Of a stretch of 64,000 bases of DNA, positions 47,101-62,100 are shown piece after piece (the stretch's first letter is position 1; each line of letters begins with the position of its first letter). The position numbers and the translations under genes were made by a program. Below the pieces are notes generated by a model. The model searched no databases and was not told the DNA's origin. It worked only from the letters and a program-made list of their open reading frames with translations. Source of the DNA: Lepidonotus clava (taxonomy: Eukaryota > Annelida > Polychaeta > Phyllodocida > Polynoidae); contig OW387140.1 in assembly GCA_936440205.1 (NCBI GenBank), positions 26,161,659 through 26,225,658 on the forward strand, in the 5' to 3' direction.

Positions 47101-50100
47101 ACATGAAGAGTATCCATCTATGGATCGGTGGAACAACTAAAAGGAAAACTGACTATGAAGTAAAAAGACCAAATGAAATGGTCTCACAAGGACAAGTACA
47201 GTACCGTCACGGTAACACCATCCAAGCAGTTCGGACTTGTTGACATGACAAGTCGAGGTCACAGGGTTAGAACACAAGTTAGAGGACACATTCAATTAAC
47301 TACACCAAGTTAGTTCAGCACTACTACCACGTCAGTCACTAGAAGAGCTAACAGATCTATCGAAGCGCATAGCGATACCTTTGCTGCCAAATAGTGAAAA
47401 GCGAGATTTCGACTTCTTTGCTTCAGGTATCTCTTCCTCTTCTCCCTCCTCATCTTCTGACTCTTCATCATTCTTTTTCTTGTCTTTACCCTTATCTTTG
47501 CTTTTGTCTCTGTCCTTTGACTTGTCCCTCTCTTTTGACTTGTCTCTGTCCTTCGACTTGTCTCTTTTGTCTTTTGACTTGTCCTTTCCTTTGTCCTTCT
47601 TGGATTTCCCTTTGTCCTTATCCTTCTCACTCTCTTCTTCATCTTCCACCTCTTCTTCATCCTCCTCCTCTGACTCCTCCTTAACCTTTTCTTTGTCAGT
47701 CTCCTTTTTGTCCCTTTCCTTACTCTTTTTATCCTTTTTCTCTTTTTCTTTTTTCTCCTTTTCCTTCTTTTCTTTCTCCTTCTTTTCCTTCTCTTTTTCT
47801 TTCTTTTCCTTTTCCTTTTTCTCTTTCTCTTTTTCCTTTTCTTTCTTTTCTTTTTCTTTTTTCTCCTTCTCTTTCTCCTTGTCCTTCTTATCCTTTTTGC
47901 CAAACAGTGAGAATCTTGGCTTAGGCTTGGCAACCTCTTCTTCCTCTTCCTCTCCATCTTCTTTTTCTTCCTCCTCCTCCTCTTCTTCTTCATCATCCTC
48001 TTCCTCGATTCCCTCAATCTGGTTTTTGGTTTTTACCCTTGTTATTTTCGACACCTTTTCTTTGGCTTTCTTGTCCTTGGTGGGCTGTTTGTCAGATACA
48101 GAGTCAGTAGGATCTGTTTCTGTCGTTTGAGTCTCTGTCAGTTCGGATGGTGCTGAAAACATTAACCACTTATTATTGGTTTAGGGTTCTCTAATGACAA
48201 ACTAGCAACCACTTGCGTCCTGATACAGATACACTATCAAAAAATTTGGAGGGGTTGTGACATAACCAACAGTAATCAAGTAAGCATACAATATCATTAT
48301 GATATCAAATGAGGCTATCAAGCCAACAATATTCATAGTTGTATACAATTCATCTATCAGCTATCGCAACTAACAATAATTAGATTTTTACACAATATTC
48401 AGATCCAACAACTAGTATACCTAACAATGATGATTTATCTAACATCTTATCAGATAGCTATCATAACAAACGATAATGAAGGTGAGAACATAGCTTCTTG
48501 TATTCCCCATATATATATAAATAGTTTCTGGAGAATTATATATACTTTGCACTTCCTCTCCAATTAAAAGCCTTTATCTAGTAATTATTTTATCAATCTT
48601 ATTTGAATATGCATTAATATGCTCTAATGATAGCTTGGGTTAATGATAACTTAACAGAACAACATTGTAAAACGAGAAACATGATAACAGAAGGGTATTC
48701 ATTGAAAAAGAACAAACCAACGGTTTTAGGTTTAAGCCTATATTCCGCAGGCTGATTTTCGTGCTGATGATTTTGTATATGTTTGATTTTTGCCGAGAAT
48801 ATTGTACGGAACCAAACATTATATATATATAACATTCCAAAGAGGATTATATAACTTTTCTAATGATATAGAAAACTTAACCTTTATTTCCTCTCCCTTC
48901 GCAAAATCGGTATGTGGAATATAGGCTTTATTCTTATCAATGAATCTTTGATATAGACTTACTGACTGTCAAGTAATGAGCAATCGTTTCACTGGATGAG
49001 AACCTCTCAGTAAGAAAACCTGTTGAGTTTCGAAAGCGAAACACAGATAAAATATTGAGGAATTCTACTTCAGTTTATGGGGATATGCATTTTATTAAGA
49101 AAAAGATGGGTTAGTAGAAGCCTGGCTAAAATTTGGTTCTATTTTATTACTTAAATACCACATGCACTTGATAAGGGCACCATGCGTTGATAGACCTACA
49201 AGTTGGAAGTTAAGGAAGCTGCCGATTTTCTGTTCCCAATAAAACTAACAGAAAATCTGGTTTATCATGTTGATGATATAGACTACTGAATACAAAGAAG
49301 ATCAGGTAAACATGTCAAAATATCTATATATCTCCAATGACTAACTTCCTTGTAAAAAAAAGGACTTGTCAGATTTTAAGAAATGACTGACCAAGGGTGA
49401 TCACTCAGATCTCACTTTTGAATTGACTAGATTTTTCTCATAGCTTCTCTCATTCGTTTTCCTTAAATTATTCCAATTCAAAAGTGTTCATCATACATAA
49501 AGAAAAAAGGACAGAAAGTCATTCTACAAAATACTCAACATACTACATTTCAGAATCAGCAAATCCACAACCTGGGAAAACATTATTCTGTTTCTTGTGT
49601 TTCAGCCAATTTCCAAATTCAAAGTGTTTTCCCAGACAGTAAATATGATTTGTTACCCTGATGTCCCTCACCCCTACCCTCTAGTGCAAACAGTCCAGAC
49701 TAGTCTGATTATAAAGCAATAACTGACCCCTAGTACAATTTGTTAACTAGTCTGATTACAAAGCCAACACTGAAGTAAAAGCTTATAAACTAGTCTGATT
49801 ATAAAGCAAAGAATGTCCCGTAATACAAGCTGTCAAGACTAGTCTGATTATAAAGCAAGAACTGACCCTTAGTACAAACTAGTCTGACCACCATTATGCG
49901 TTATGACGTCACGGATACCAAATAGGCAACAACCAATGGGGACACAGCTAAGAGACAAAAGATAATGAGAAGGGGGACTATGGCACATGCTGAGATGAAG
50001 AAGGTAACCTGTTTGTAGGAGACCTGGGTTAGAGAAGAACCTATCGTCATAGTCATCATCAATGATGTTGAAGCTGCGCAGGAGACTGCGACGTGGCCGG

Positions 50101-53100
50101 GGCTGGGGACTCCACGTACTGGGGGAGTCGGCTGTAGGCAACATAGTGAAGGGTTTAACATAATTTAACTGGGAGAGCCGGCTATAGGCAACATAGTGAA
50201 GGGTTTTACATAACCTATTCTGGGGGGGAGTTGGTTGCAGGTAACATGGTGAAGGGCTCAAAGTAACCTGTTCTGGGGGAGTTGGCTGTAGGCAACATAG
50301 TGAAGGGTTTTACATAACCTGTTCTGGAGGAGTTGGCTGCAGGTAACATGGTGAAGGGTTTTACATAACCTGTTCTGGAGGAGTTGGCTGCAGGTAACAT
50401 GGTGAAGGGCTCAAAGTAACCTGTTCTGGAGGAGTTGGCTGCAGGTAACATGGTGAAGGGCGCAAAGTAACCTGTTCTGGGGGAGTTGGCTGTAGGCAAC
50501 ATAGTGACGGGTTTTACATAACCTGTTCTGGGTGAGTTGGCCGTAGGCAATATAATAAAGGTTTTCCCTTCGCCAACCCATAACCCGTAATTGGGGGGTT
50601 GGGTGTAGGAAATACAATGAAGAGTTTAATATAGCTGTGGGGGTTTTACTGCAATAACCCTTTGGTGCTGCTAGGTCAAAATGGCCTCGACCAGTGCAAG
50701 TGTTTGCAGGATTGCAACCAAGCAGCAGAGTGCATTCTGTAATGGGGAGGTTTGTTTTTCTGGTATATAAGAGCTAGGTTCTATTGAATTACTAAAACAT
50801 AAAAATCTAACCACCATATTAGCTGAAAATCTTTTAAAATTATATTTGTTTGTAGGAGAAGAATAAAAAGGCATTTTAGATAAGTGATCTATACTTAACA
50901 TAGGTTTTGGCATAGCTAAAGGTAATGTAGCTTGAAACTGAATGCCCTGTGCCTAAAAAAACTAACGATTGATACTATTATTAAAAGGAAACTAATATGA
51001 TTTCTTTTGTTTCTTGCTTCTAGTTAAAGGCTATCTTTATGGGCTGTTACGATAGCAAAGAGTTTGGGAAGATGTAAAACAAATAGATACAGATTGAGAT
51101 AGCCCTCTTGTAGGAGCAAACAGAAACGATCAAGCATAATCATTCGTGTGTATCCCTCGAAGGGCGGGACGCCCGTCATGCTCCAGTGCTATTACAGAAA
51201 CAGAAACGTGTTCAATAAATAAAACGTGCTTTCAACTGATGAAATTGGAAGCTAGAAACTCCTTAAAATCTAGAAAGTCAATGAAAAAGGTTGGTTGCGG
51301 ACCTTCCATGGTGTCAGTCATAGCCATTTCTGATGCGGTGACTCCTAGCGTTCCTTCGGAGAACATGGTGCTTTCGCCCACTTCCTCGCTGATTGACTCA
51401 GACACAGCGAGTGACTCATCGGGTTCTATGGTGGCAGATAGGGTAGCTGAAAAGGGCACAGGACACATGCAAACTTCACAGGGTGTTACTTAGTTTTAGA
51501 ATGGGGCAGGATACGAATATTTACAACAATGTATTGGTAGGGTCAGGTAATATATTGATATAAGTGGAAGGTTTGTTTGGAATGTATTGGAGATATCGGA
51601 TACATATTAATTGCGATGAAAACAAATACTGTGTTAGGCTTTTGATTGTTTGAAATGTATAGCGAGAAATAGGGACATGCATCTACATGTATTTGTTTTC
51701 AGAGGGTAAATCAACGTAAAAAAATACTAGTATATGCAGATTGTTGAGCTTGTCGCACATGAAGGTTAACAAATCTATAAATCTTAAGACTGATGTCTTG
51801 ACACTAAGGTGATGTTGTTCACACGGGTGTGTGGCTAACTACTACTCTAGACATTGGTGATAAAACCCAGTGAAGTTTCAGCGGGGTTGATGTGGCATTA
51901 ACAGAGAAAACGAAAATTAGTGACAGGCAAAAGAAAATAGCAATTGCTGACAACCCAGGATAAAAGTGAGAGGCCGTTCATATTCGATGAATTGAATCGG
52001 CAGCTAGTCATGGTGTGACTCAAACATCTGGAAATTAAGGAAAACACTACACAAAATTAGTACCCACTCCTACCCAGGTGGTTGTCACAAATGTCTTGAC
52101 AACCTATTATTATTCACAAAGTCAGGTAACACGAACAAACTAAGTTGGGGCCACACATAAACTACACCTCCACGCGAGCACACAGAGTGATGACGTGGAC
52201 CCTGACCTGCCCCCTCGGTGACCTCCTCCGGGATGTCCTCGTCGTCGTCCTCCTCCGTGCCGTCCTCCAGGGTGGCGCTCAGGTGGGTGTCAGGGGCAAG
52301 AGGCTGGGCCGACCTGTTCAGGTAGGCTGTGGGAGGAGGGAGTGGGGTTACCTTACATATCATTGCCCTCTTTGCACATAAAGTACAGGGTGTTCATACA
52401 GTAACTCTTAGCCAAGATGGCTATCTATGAGAAGAAGGGATAAGCTTTTTTTTGGACGAAAAGTAAATCGTAATTCCGTACAGAATTGGACACTTTTATG
52501 GAGGCAGTGGCAAGCCTTACTGGATTAACAAAAAATATTGAAATGCCAAACTACTTTTTGGTCCCCCACCCACCCCCGAAAACCAGAAATAATTTATTGT
52601 TGTTGTTTTTCCCAGTCATTAATAATTCTTGTGGTAATCAATGCAACGTTTAACTAAAGGAAAACTGACATTTCTGAATCGAATGTGACATGAGATACAC
52701 ACCACATTTCACCATGAATCTCCATGATTGCTTTAATTATATTTGGGGGGATAATCTGTTAGGACGAACCAGCCTTAAAACCAATTTTCTGTTTTCTAAG
52801 CGGAATGCATGCAAGGTCTAAGAGTGTCCTTCTCAATAAAAAAGGCATCTATTAAGGGTAAGATCATGACATAGGAATGATTCAGAATCTAATGAGGATA
52901 GGAAGCTGAACCTAAGTATAGGTGAAGCGTATGACGTCAAATAATTCATCAAACTTTGAAGTGGCAATGTTATCACAAGTTAACTATTTCACTTCAAATA
53001 TAGATGTATTTCAAAAAGCTTACAAACCTATTTAGATCAAATGTGTTTTTAATGTGTTTGTTTATAGATGTGACAGATGATAATCTCAAAGCTACTTTTT

Positions 53101-56100
53101 TTCTGTTGAATAACAAAAAAAAAGAAATTTTGTTCAACGGCTGGCTTCATCTATATGTTTCAGATCAACTACTGGACTTGCTTACTTAATTCTATATTTC
53201 ACATACCATAACCTTCTAGACTATCTGTCACAAGAAAGGGTAAATGACATTATTGCAAGTGACCATAAAACTTATGATCTGTTAACAGTCTGAAAGAAAT
53301 ATTTGTAGTTAAAGTGGAAGAAAACTGCTTCAAAAAGACTTCTAGGTAAAGGTACGTTCTTTTGTGGATGAGGTTGAAGAAGATTTTGACATATCTTTGA
53401 CATTACATTCGGTTTCAAATAAGGATCAATTATGATGTACATTATATGTTGAATCGGCTGAAAACCTGACCTGATGTCTTTTTGAGGTAGCAGTGCTTAA
53501 TGTTAAACACAACACACAACACAAATCAGTGATGAGGTTTTCAAGATTAGCTGAAACATAAATCTACAAGATGATATGAGAACAATAGCTAAATCGGGGG
53601 AGGGCGTACCAGCAACATACTGATGAGCCACGATCAGGTAAAGTTCTATTCTCAAAGACGACCCATATCCCAGTCGGAGTCACTCAAGGTTAGGTTATGA
53701 CACACTCATATTTTCGAGAATACAAACAAAACACACAGAATTAAGTAGGATGAAATCATTCCCATGGCCGACAGTGTATTTATTCAGTGACAAGAGTTGG
53801 GAAGTCAAACAGTCACACTGGATGGGTGAGTATAGGTGTCTGTAATGTAAAGGCCTTTTTATACCATCGGGCTCAGACTCTGAGGCCTGCGGCTGAGGCG
53901 GCTGTTTCCTCTCGCGTCTGCGTAAAGCCGTGCTCAGAAGGAGACTCTTTGCACGCCCTTCTTCGAGTGACTGTTCAGGGACAGTCTCTGCAGTCTCCAT
54001 CATTTCCTCTTTATTGTGGTTAAAGCACAATAGAAAGACACAACACAAAAAGACACTTGTAAGAGGAGTGTACTTTAGTCTATTAGTGGGTAGCAACAAG
54101 TTTACATGGTATGGACTAATGATAGCGTCATGGGTACCCAGTTTGGCCCCATAAACGTTACGTGTAGTGTCATGGGGGCCTGGTATTGGCCTATAAATGT
54201 GTATGTAGTGTCATTGGGGCCTGGTAGGACCTCATAAAAGGTGTGTCTGAAAGTGTGGCCGTAAAACCTTACCACAGAAGGGAGTACAGTGACCAGGTAG
54301 TTGTACAGTGATTTATAGTTGTCTAATGAAATACTATAATCTTCAATCACCCAGTGGGTTTAAATGGCAAAGCGCAACTTGAAAATAGGTCAAACCCAAC
54401 AACTGCAAAGTTATATTATTCCAATGAATTATTTTTGAAAAATAGAAAGTAGTTCATCACAAAACGTCAATTATTTTCCGTCAGTCATAGTTATTATGGC
54501 ACTAACATTCATTTGGGGCATTCGTAGAACAAGCAAACAGCACAAAGCAGGATCACGCGACAGCAACACTGCACTTATAAGTTATATTCACAAGGCAGCA
54601 TCAATCAACTGCGCCCAATAATTTAGGTCATTTTGCCTGGACAGTATCAATGAATCAATGTTCACGTGTTACTATGAACAATCTCAAACAACTTTGGGTG
54701 ACTACACTGTCCATGTAAAGGTGATTGTCCTTACCTGTTTCTATGGAGTCGTCCAGTTTGGGGGCTGAGAAGCGTGCCTCAGATGGTTGGGTGGGTTTGG
54801 GGCCGGCCAGCGGACCGGTCATCTCTGCGTCGTCCAGGTCAGACACGGGCTCCGACTCACCTAGTGACACATGATGTGGTCTTTCGTAAGCTGATAATTG
54901 GTAGAATTTGGGACAGGTCTATGCTCTATCAGGATGGATTGTACTTAAACTAGTTAAGCTGCGAATAAGCAAAATGTGACATCCGATTGTGACTTAGTTT
55001 AGGAGACTGAACTTAGCTATGTATTCTTAACTCGCTACGATTAAATTGAATACTGAATTTTATTTCCCTTTGATACAGTTATTCACTCGCACCTAAGTGA
55101 AGTTCTCATTACTTTGGAGCACGCTAAGTTCTTCCATCTAGACTACAGTGAAATATTTCCCATCTGCTTCAGCGTTTAACATGAAAAAGTACAACTAAAA
55201 CCTTAACAACAACGTAGACGCCTTATCAACCGTAACCATACCAATTTTATTTTGATTCCTCTCTGAACAAATAAAATTATGCAAACTGATGTATAGAACC
55301 AATGGATGTACATGATGCTTAAAGATTATTTTGAAAATATAAAACTTATAATTCCAGCACCGCGATTATAATATTTACAATTAAGGTATTCTGAAGCTTA
55401 GATATAATGCGCTTACCAGTGACGTGGGATCCCTCTGAGATCTCTGACACTTCGTCCTCACTCGCGCCCCCATCGTCCGGTGTGACCGAGGGCACAGCCG
55501 TGGAGGTGAGCGGTTCGGACTGCGGTGGAGTCACCACCCCGCCGTCCTCAGCCGACATCGCCATGGGAGAGGGGTCAGTGGAATGGCTGAATTGTACTTG
55601 AGGTGTGTCCTGTGAAAAGAATGTGGTTGATACAAATTTAAGAGCGGGACATAGTTAATCAGACGTTGACAATTGGATTAAGCGGCATAATTTGTAAAGA
55701 CTGTTTATTACACAAGGGGGCTTTCCATTCATTACAATTATTATTATTATTAATACCATTTAAGACAATTACGTCTTGTTTTGCAGAAAGCCTCAAGAAT
55801 TAACAATACACACTTCCTATATATCTGCAGTTTTGTGTACTCATGATACAAATAGTATGAATGGGGTAGGATAAAGTAAGGCAATATACTCTACAATATA
55901 TGAACAATCTGCATATGCATGTATGTAGATTTCTCTTCCGACTGAGAACTGTCTAACGAATATAACAAAATATGAGGCGTCTAGTGCTTCATACAATGGA
56001 AAATGACTCGGGTACAGTTGGATCACAACACAAAAGGGAATACTATTACACCTAGCAGCAATGAAGATAGTAAGGCTTTGTTTTTTTTAAAAAACAAAAG

Positions 56101-59100
56101 CACATAGTCAGCTATTCTAATATGAAGTAGGTTATTGTATGCTAAACATAAACAAATTCGGAAAGGAAGAACATGAAAAATATCAATTCTACGTGTCTGC
56201 TTATTTCATGAGCCTAACAAGGTCAATAGTCAAAGAGTCAGGCTTACTCTTTTAAATCTCCAGCTTAAACTGAATCTATCTCAATGTGTCTACTTATAAA
56301 TCACACTACTTTTTTGAGAGGTTGTGTATCTTCAGCTAAAGCTGTGGATCAAACATATGTGTTGTGTTTGATCTACTAGTACTATCTATTGTAAAGGATG
56401 TTTTATTTTTACCTCAATCTCAAAATGATCGATATCTGGCGGCTGGATACACGGATTTGCAAAAGCATGAGTTATATGAGATGCCAAATGTTTTCTAAAC
56501 ACTTTTAAAGGCTATTTTAGCTGAATATATCTCTAATACACATTCTAAGTCCCATTTCCACAGTAAAACCACCCCACTCTTTCCATCGTATAAGGGAGGC
56601 CGCTAATCATATATACATTGCCCTGAGGAGATCTTTTGATATTACTTGAAATGTGTTGTACTTACTGACGTCCATAGCATTCAACATAGACATTCAAGTG
56701 GTTCTTTGGAAAAACGGTCATATAACTTGCATAATTTCCTTACTCGCCCTTGTGTATCTGATTTTAGGTCGCCGTTAATTGCTTAAGCACAAAGTCAGGG
56801 AAAAGTCCATGGCTCAGGTCACATACATTATAGTTTGGCTAAATTATAGTGTTTTTTAACATTGATGTTAAACTTGTATACAGGTGGACATGGAGATAAC
56901 ATATTTGCGAATGTTGTTTTTGGTCTATTATTTGACATAGGTGCAAATGCACACTTGATTTCTGACTACGCATAACCTTCTAAATCTATTCTTTGGATTT
57001 AATTTAGCACATGCAATTGAACGGAGGAAAATAGCACGATTATAAGGGAGCAGGGAGAATATCTTTGGTTGTTTGAGTAGAATCAGCATAAGAACAGTAT
57101 AGAGTACTATAAGAAACTACATATATACAAACCGGAATAATACGGACTTGTGGTATTTCTGCCATGACTGGTGGAGCAGTCTTCAGGCCCCGTGGCACAG
57201 GCCGGCGGGCCTCAGGGCGGGGGGCGCTGAGCGGGGTGGAGGTGGCCGACGCTCCCTCGGGACGCTTGGGGACAGCCTTTTTCCGTGGTACTGGAGTGAC
57301 CGGGGCCATGGGGCCCGGGCCAGCTGCCAGAATGGTGCTCTCGTCTATTGTTTTCTGCTCACCACGCATTAACACCAAGCGCTCGGGATCATCTATTGAC
57401 TCTCTCAGCATCTGAATTAAAACGAGACTTTTTTTTATGATCCTGCAGAATTTCCCAACGTCGTTAAATTTGTAACATGTTTTTGTGTTTTTTGATAACA
57501 AGATTTATGTTTTTTTAAATAAAATATATCGGGATTGTTCATTCTTTTTAGATCATAATGAATCTGTGCGTTTCTAAGTGTTCAAATATCAATTACTCTG
57601 ACAATTTATTGATAGAAAGCTTCACGTTTCTAAATACAAGTACCTGTTGAGCCTGTGTTCTGGCCGAAGCCTTGGGTGCTAAATACGTGTACTGCCATTT
57701 CAAGTGGACTTCCACCGTGCCATTCTGTGTACCGTCCCTCTGCAAACCAGATCATGTTATTGTGCATGATAACATGTATCTATAACCACTGAAATCTAAG
57801 GATAAACTTCAAGCATGGACGTAATAGTCAAAAACATATTAAAATACTTGAGATATCCAAAAATAGTTGAAACGAGTATTGATCAATTATCTCTGTTCTA
57901 CGCGAAAAGCTCCAAAGTAGATTCTCCAAGTTACAAAAACCTTAAATCTCTCCTTACCTTAAGGCTTAATTAGGTAGAATTGCAAATACAGCAGAGGGGA
58001 TACAGACACAAAAGCAAATGGGAGCTAATGGTAACCAAATAAAACACAAACAGGGATGATCCTGACGGTCTACATACCCTGAAAAGTTCAAACTGACTCT
58101 TGATGGGTTTGTCGTGGGTGAGTGAGATGAGTGGCACCTTGGCTACCCCCATGTAGGCCGTCTCGTCCGGGTCGGTGTCGTCAAACACGTACACGTGGAG
58201 ACTGTTCGTCTTCAGGTACTTGTCCAGGTCAAAGGTCATGGGTACGGGGAACGTCTTGTGGTCGTTGTACTGCGGCTGGTTGCTGCCCGGCACGATGGTG
58301 GTGTCGTGGTCGTTAAAGTCAAAGAACTTGTAGACGGCGAAAGGTGAAGGCTGCATGCCTAGTGATAAATAACGGGGATTTATTAAAGAACAATGGGGAT
58401 TTATTAAAGAGCAAAACGGAAATTTTCCTTATAGAATGTCTCAAAGTAAGGGTAAATAAACATGTTGAAGAAAAGTTCACGTCAAAGTTTTTTTTCCCCA
58501 AGCACTTTATTCAAATTATTTTTGAATGAATCAATAATAATTTGCGTACGCCATTACAAAAGTATGGAATTTAAATATTACTGTCGCGTCCATGCGCCAA
58601 AACTGAAAGCTGAAAAAGGGAAAGAAAATATTCACTGTATAAATTATGCCCCAAGACACACCAGGCCCTATTCTGTGAGAAGTAATGATATATTATAGGC
58701 AATCTATATGAAGTGTTAGTACTTATGATCCACTGCCATACCTTCAGTGCGGGAACTGAGCCCCTCACAGCGCACCACCTTAATGTGCAGCTCGTTGACG
58801 TTGTCGGGCGGGCGCTGGGCCACCGCCTCGTCCATGGCCTCCAGCGCCTGCTCCGCCACTGCCTGGTTCGACTGGAGGTAGCCGAGAGCCTTGGCACGCT
58901 CCTGAGGGAGGGACACGTCGGAAGTTGATATATTAAATTGCTTTAAAGGATATAAGGATTGTATCGAGACTCGTTGGTGTTTTCGTAATTGAAAAGCTAA
59001 TATCTAGATATCTGGATACGTAATGGGAAGCAAATATGTAGATTGAAGTTTATTATTAAAAAGTTAATACTCATTGCTCTAGATACATGTCTGTTAGTTT

Positions 59101-62100
59101 AAATTCATACGTATATGACTATATATAAGTTGAACATGTGCTCCAAGTGTTCCGTAAATTGTTGAAGGATAATTGCTTCGAACAGATTTTTTTTTTTTTT
59201 TTCACAAGAAAACAAACAACATTTGAAGCACTAACCTTGTAGAGGCGGAGGGCCTGTGCCATGGGGACCCGCAGGCGCACCCAGTACTCAACCACTCCGT
59301 AGTTGACGCCCACCCCGCCTTCCTCTATGCCAGTCAGCTGCACGCTAGAGTACAGCCGGCCACTCGACTGGTTCAGAAGGTCTCTCATCTTTAACTGACA
59401 GGCGGCGATCGTCCGGTAGTCAGTGCCGAAAGACTGGTGTAACTCCAGTGTTGTTGAATCCTGTGCAAGATAATCGCATCCAAATGGCGTTTTTCTCATC
59501 CAAAGAACACACATTAAAATGTTTTAAGATCCAATAACAGTAAGGATTTACATTACGATTCTGGAATAACATTTCTGAGGAAAAATTCAACAAAAATTAT
59601 CACTTTTTCTTGCATAATAAGCATGAAACACAAGCACCGCCAACTCCGTCGGAGTCCACAACTGATCCATTTTCCTTAGCCTAATGATACCGCCCGAACT
59701 AGAAGCTTACCTTCTGTATGTAGTGGAGGAAGAAGTCGTCCACCTTGACAAGGTACTGCGATGTGAACTGGAACTCGGAGCGCGGGCCCTTCATCACCGG
59801 GGTGGACTGGATTTCGTACTCGTAGAACTCCCAGGTGGCGAACACGGAGGGCTCCTCGTCACCCAGCGCCTCCAGGCCCTCCGGACTCAGCAGGATCTGA
59901 ACTCAAACCAGCACAACGGTTGTTAAATACACCGACGATACATTACATACAGTTACATCAACGAAGAGCTCCCGCTGACGTTTGGTACATACTAGCAGGG
60001 AAAATGATACATTAAGGATTTTCATACTCCTACTAATGTACTAAAACATAATGGCGAACTGCTATGAAAATATGTCTCATCTGATTTAATGGGGAATTCG
60101 CCATTGTTGTATCTCTGTTTTTTTCTAACATAATCACTCTTCTAGTATAGCTCCAGATTTACGTGTTTTGTTCAAATGCTACTAGTACGGCTATTCGAAA
60201 TATAAAATTTTAGAATCTAAAATCTTTAATTCTTCCGAGGTGCTTGAAGTATGTATTACTATTATTTTTGGCTGAACTCACCCTCTTGATGTGGATCTCG
60301 AACATGTTCTGACCCCGCTCCAGGTGAACCGACTCATCCAGAAGTTCTTCATCCGATGCCTGGAAATGAAAGAGTATCGCGGTCTTTGTCACAGATTCAC
60401 AATACGGCTCTCACAATACGATTTTCAACAGAATTGTGTGTGAGGTAGACTCAAACATAAACATATGGATGGACCTTACTTCCTTCCAATCATTAACTTG
60501 GCAAATTTAGGCTATATTTTTGGGGGGTTACAGTAAATGTAACTTGTCTAATTGTAACTTACGTCTTCCTCTGTGGGCTGCAGCTTGTACTGTTTGGTGC
60601 CATAGGCCACGTCTCGGAGCTGCGACTCCAGTTTCTGAAACAGATAGCGGAGACCTATCAGCACTGACTTACCAATTAAGATGTAAATGACATCTCCACT
60701 TAAGGTGGAAAGGTGAATCATCCTTACCAAGTAGCAATAAAATAAGGAGATAGTCACAGCTATTAAAATATACCAATAACTATAAGAACAAGTTATGCCA
60801 GAAACCGGCCTTAAGTTTTGAGAACCTGTCTCGTGATCAGTGGTGGCTATGTTGAATCTGAACTATTTAGTTCTGTTACTACGAGTGTCTAAACATCCTG
60901 TAACGCATGGGGTAAAAAGGACATCATGACAAGGAACACTGTTCTAAAATGTTTTTTTTAAAAATATTTTTTCTAGAATGTTATGGAGGTTTCAAGTAAA
61001 TATATCAAAACGTAAAATAGAAAACTTACTCTGATACGAGCAGCTCGTATATCGAGGAGCTGTGCGTACTCCTCCAACTTTGACTCGTACTCCGCCTTAT
61101 TGTCCTCCATCTTCTTAGTTACTACAGATACCTAGAACAGGCAAGGATTAAATTGAACAGGTGAACAATTTACAAAATTTACATCAACCCTTAAGGCTGC
61201 CATCCACTAGTCAACCTAACACAACACCCAGGGATTAGGGTCAGGTCGCAGTACCGGTCAAAGTGTATACAAGAATTAAAAAAATACTTTCCAGACAAGA
61301 ATATTTATTTGATTATTGGGTTTAGTTGAATATTTGTTGTAAAAATTGGTTTTAAATAAAATGTTAAGTCTAAAGACGAAGTTCCCTACCTCCATCTGGT
61401 AGTCCTTGTTGATCTTGTGTTGTACGATGAGCATGTTGCGGGTCTTCTCCAGCTCGTGGATTGTGTCGGCATGCTCAGCCTGAAGCTCACGGATTAACTT
61501 CTCGTAATCTGTAAAAGATTAAAGTGTTCAATTCCTTGAAAACCTTATTGCATTCAATATTCCTAAGTCATAAATAATTATGATTCTGTCAAATGTTGCC
61601 AATATAGTTACAAAAGTAATATAAATTCTTATCGTTTTTAAGAAAACTGCCAGTGTTAGTTAAATTTGATTCTCGAATTTGATTATTGAATTATCTAATG
61701 TTCAATTGTTAGCATTTTGATGCGACTATATCATATAGTCCCTGGCAGAAAATTGAGAGCGCTACATAGTAACAAATTACAAACCTTTCACCTTCTCTTC
61801 GTCAACCTTCTCAAGGAAGTCAAGGTTTTGATCTTCCTTTGCTTTTCGGGACTTAATCAGCGTGAGCGCTTCCTCGATCTCTGTGAAATCAACTGCACTT
61901 TCCTGAAAAACACAACATAATATAGAATTGAACAAATGGGTTAATTTCTACCGGTGTTTGATGAAAGACCAACGAAGCTATACTATTGTTTCTAAGCACT
62001 TTTATATCAAGCTGTTTTAGAATATCTTTCTAAAATAGAAAGACGCATCCAGTTATAGCACTGTTCTGGAATCGTGACAATTGTACATATGGAGATTTAT

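Noticed and set aside
47381-48130. 249-codon plus-strand Ser/Phe-rich frame and a 235-codon Arg/Lys-rich minus-strand frame (47310-48017)
   Set aside because: Shadows of the Lys/Glu-rich RPGRIP1L exon in other frames, produced by its purine repeat.
50121-50600. CRISPR-like or coding repeat array
   Set aside because: Head-to-tail 51 bp units without spacers in an animal intron; a minisatellite. The 111-codon frame exists because 51 is divisible by three.
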